Source of the DNA: DASQPA01 sp035644215
GTDB lineage: Bacteria > Acidobacteriota > Thermoanaerobaculia > Multivoradales > UBA5704
Length of the DNA stretch: 8,308 bases
Reading direction: 5' to 3'
Assembly (NCBI GenBank): GCA_035644215.1
Contig: DASQPA010000391.1
Coordinates: 1-8,308, forward strand
The notes under the pieces are model-generated. The model ran no database searches. It was not told the DNA's origin and saw only the letters and a list, made by a program, of their open reading frames with translations. The translations under genes were made by a program, and so were the position numbers. Of the stretch, positions 6,638 to 8,308 are shown in pieces. Each line of letters starts with the position of its first letter. Within the stretch, counting starts at the first letter, position 1.

Positions 6638-8308
6638 ATGCCTATAAGGAGGGCGGCCAGAGCCATCCAGTCGCAGGCCAGCGAGCTCGACGCGTTGGGA
6701 CTGCGGGTTGTCCATTCGCTGGCCGAGACAGCTTTCGCCTCGCGCCCCGGGGATTTGCAGTCGCAGCTCACCTACATGGCGCAGCGTATCGCCGCACTTC
6801 CCGGAATGATCGGCATCATGGTGGTAGCCTTCGACGAGAAAGGAGAGCCGCTGACTTCGGGCTCGCACGACCTCGCCCTGATCCATCCGGGGTCGCTTCT
6901 CGAAGGGCTGCTCGAGCTGCGGCAGCGGCTCGGTGCGCAGATGAGTGCGCCGTCTTGGTTCGGCACTCCCATCTGCCGTTCCTCCCGTCCCGGGCGCACG
7001 GTAGCACTTCCCATCCGCGAGGCCGGGAAAACGACCGGCCTGATCCTCGCGGCTGTGGAGCCGCGAGCCTCCCGGACCTTGCAAGCTCTAGCACGGGAGA
7101 CCTCCATTCTGGCAGCCGCGATCCGCTGGTGCATCCGCAACGAGGCGTGGAACCGTAACCAGGAGCTGCTACGACTGGCGCGCGAGACCTTCGAAAAGGA
7201 GGAGCCGAATCTCCGGGGTCTGGTCAAGGAGCTGGCGAAGCTCTTCAAGGCTGGCGCCGCGACCCTGTTCCTCGAAGTGCAGGATGAGCTGTGGCTGGCG
7301 GCGAGCACAGATCCCCGCCTGGGGGAGGAAAAGCCGGTCTTCTACCCACGAGGAAAGGGCCTCACCGGCTACGTCTTCAAGACCGGCCAGCCTCTCCGCT
7401 TGAGCAACACCGAGGATCGTGTTGAGGTCGCGCATCTGACAGGCATCGAGAGAACGGGGCCGAGCCATCCCGAACGCGACGAGGACGGCCTTTTCACCGG
7501 CCAGTTCCTGGGTGTGCCACTGCGTTTCGGTGGCAAGGTGGTCGGCGTCCTCCGCATGTCGTCCAGAGAGGGTGTGGCGCGTTTCACCCAGGAGGACGAG
7601 AAAGCGCTGCAGTTTTTTGCCGACCTCCTCGCGGGCGCCTTGGCCCGCTCCTGGGAGTTGCTGCTGGCAAAGAGCATCCTCGATTCGGTTAGCGAGGCGA
7701 TCGCCGTGACCCGCAGAGACGGCGAAGGAGGCGTGCACGTGCCCCGGCTCATCATGGCGAACCAGGGGGCCGAGAAGCTCTTCGGACGCAACAAAGAGGA
7801 ACTGCAAGGCATGGACGCCCGGGACGTGTATGCCCCGGGGGAGTACGGCAAGATCAAAGAGGGGCTGATCAAAGCCCTGCGGGACGCGACGGGCCAGGAT
7901 CACGGCGAGTATGGCCCCGTGGACTCGCGAATCCGGCGGCCCGACGGCAGCGTGATCCCCATGCGGATCTCGTTCCGGCACCTCTCGAACCACCTCGTCC
8001 AGCCGCCGTTGGTGTTTACGATCGGAATCGCGCGCGACACGTCCGAGAGCGAGCGCGAAGCCGAGGAGCATCGCCGACTGCTCGGGCTGCTGGACGCAAT
8101 GGACATCGCCTACTTCGAGCTCGACGCGGATGATCGGACGAGAGTCTCGGCCGGGGCGGAATTCCGGATCACCGGATACTCTCTGGAGTACCTCAGCAGC
8201 CAGTCGCGTCGCTCGCTGTTCGTGAATCCTCGACTGCGGAGGAGACTTTTTGAGCGGGCAAGAGCCCAAAAGACGACGCGAGGAGTCCTCCAGATGTACC
8301 GGGCGGAC
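6638..8308 (+). CDS. GAF-GAF-PAS-PAS sensor protein (C-terminus off window)
   Basis: The window contains 557 codons with no stop. ATG 6638 is supported by GGGGAGG at 6625-6631, six bases upstream. Domain order: a divergent GAF-like region (about residues 20-165, with MIGIMVVAFDEKGEPLTSG and TVALPIREAGKTTGLILAAV); a clear GAF domain (about 175-340, with GKGLTGYVFKTGQPLRLSN and QFLGVPLRFGGKVVGVLRM); a PAS domain (about 345-470, with ILDSVSEAIAVTRRDG, NQGAEKLFGRNKEEL and RRPDGSVIPMRISF, closing with the PAC-like IGIARDTSESEREAEE linker helix); and the start of a second PAS (about 479 onward, LLGLLDAMDIAYFELDADDR). GAF and PAS modules bind small ligands, haem, flavin or nucleotides, or mediate dimerisation. 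No membrane segment is seen, so it senses a cytosolic signal. The output domain is missing; a histidine kinase, cyclase or AAA+ activator are all possible. Confidence 0.85.
   Translation, partial: MPIRRAARAIQSQASELDALGLRVVHSLAETAFASRPGDLQSQLTYMAQRIAALPGMIGIMVVAFDEKGEPLTSGSHDLALIHPGSLLEGLLELRQRLGAQMSAPSWFGTPICRSSRPGRTVALPIREAGKTTGLILAAVEPRASRTLQALARETSILAAAIRWCIRNEAWNRNQELLRLARETFEKEEPNLRGLVKELAKLFKAGAATLFLEVQDELWLAASTDPRLGEEKPVFYPRGKGLTGYVFKTGQPLRLSNTEDRVEVAHLTGIERTGPSHPERDEDGLFTGQFLGVPLRFGGKVVGVLRMSSREGVARFTQEDEKALQFFADLLAGALARSWELLLAKSILDSVSEAIAVTRRDGEGGVHVPRLIMANQGAEKLFGRNKEELQGMDARDVYAPGEYGKIKEGLIKALRDATGQDHGEYGPVDSRIRRPDGSVIPMRISFRHLSNHLVQPPLVFTIGIARDTSESEREAEEHRRLLGLLDAMDIAYFELDADDRTRVSAGAEFRITGYSLEYLSSQSRRSLFVNPRLRRRLFERARAQKTTRGVLQMYRAD

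Noticed and set aside
7169..8269. Long minus-strand open frame of 366 codons
   Set aside because: It is antisense to the GAF/PAS gene, whose plus-strand frame has clear domain motifs, a start with a ribosome binding site and runs open to the window edge. The minus-strand translation shows no domain.

Overview
This is a high-GC bacterial window with strongly G/C-biased third codon positions, Shine-Dalgarno sites of the AGGAGG type and occasional GTG starts. A secreted S10-type serine carboxypeptidase beside a methyltransferase/TPR protein would fit Acidobacteriota or a similar GC-rich, protein-degrading soil or sediment lineage. The taxonomy is inference only; no RNA gene or marker gene is present.

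Layout. (1) Positions 1-1374, minus strand: most of a secreted serine carboxypeptidase whose C-terminus, with the catalytic Asp and His, lies off the left edge. (2) A short divergent gap (1375-1456). (3) Positions 1457-3052, plus strand: a class I SAM-dependent methyltransferase-like protein ending in two TPR units. (4) Positions 3053-3594: no intact gene, but the minus strand holds a clearly recognisable, multiply frameshifted remnant of a Fic-family (AMPylase-type) gene at about 3150-3446, followed by an AT-rich patch. (5) Positions 3595-5190, plus: a nitrilase-superfamily (CN-hydrolase) protein with an intact Glu-Lys-Cys triad fused to an unrecognised helical N-terminal region. (6) A structured 312-base gap. 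(7) Positions 5503-6624, plus: a winged-helix protein with unrecognised flanking regions. (8) Positions 6638-8308+, plus: the start of a GAF-GAF-PAS-PAS sensor protein cut by the right edge before its output domain.

How the genes may work together. The winged-helix gene and the GAF/PAS gene are 13 bases apart, each with a good ribosome binding site, and are almost certainly one operon: a soluble sensor with a probable DNA-binding partner. The nitrilase gene lies upstream in the same direction, but 312 bases of leader-like sequence separate it, so co-transcription is possible but unproven. The three genes form the accessory-looking part of the window: an amidase-type enzyme with a private N-terminal region, a possible regulator and a multi-domain sensor, next to the corpse of a Fic gene. 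The carboxypeptidase and methyltransferase look like ordinary chromosomal genes.
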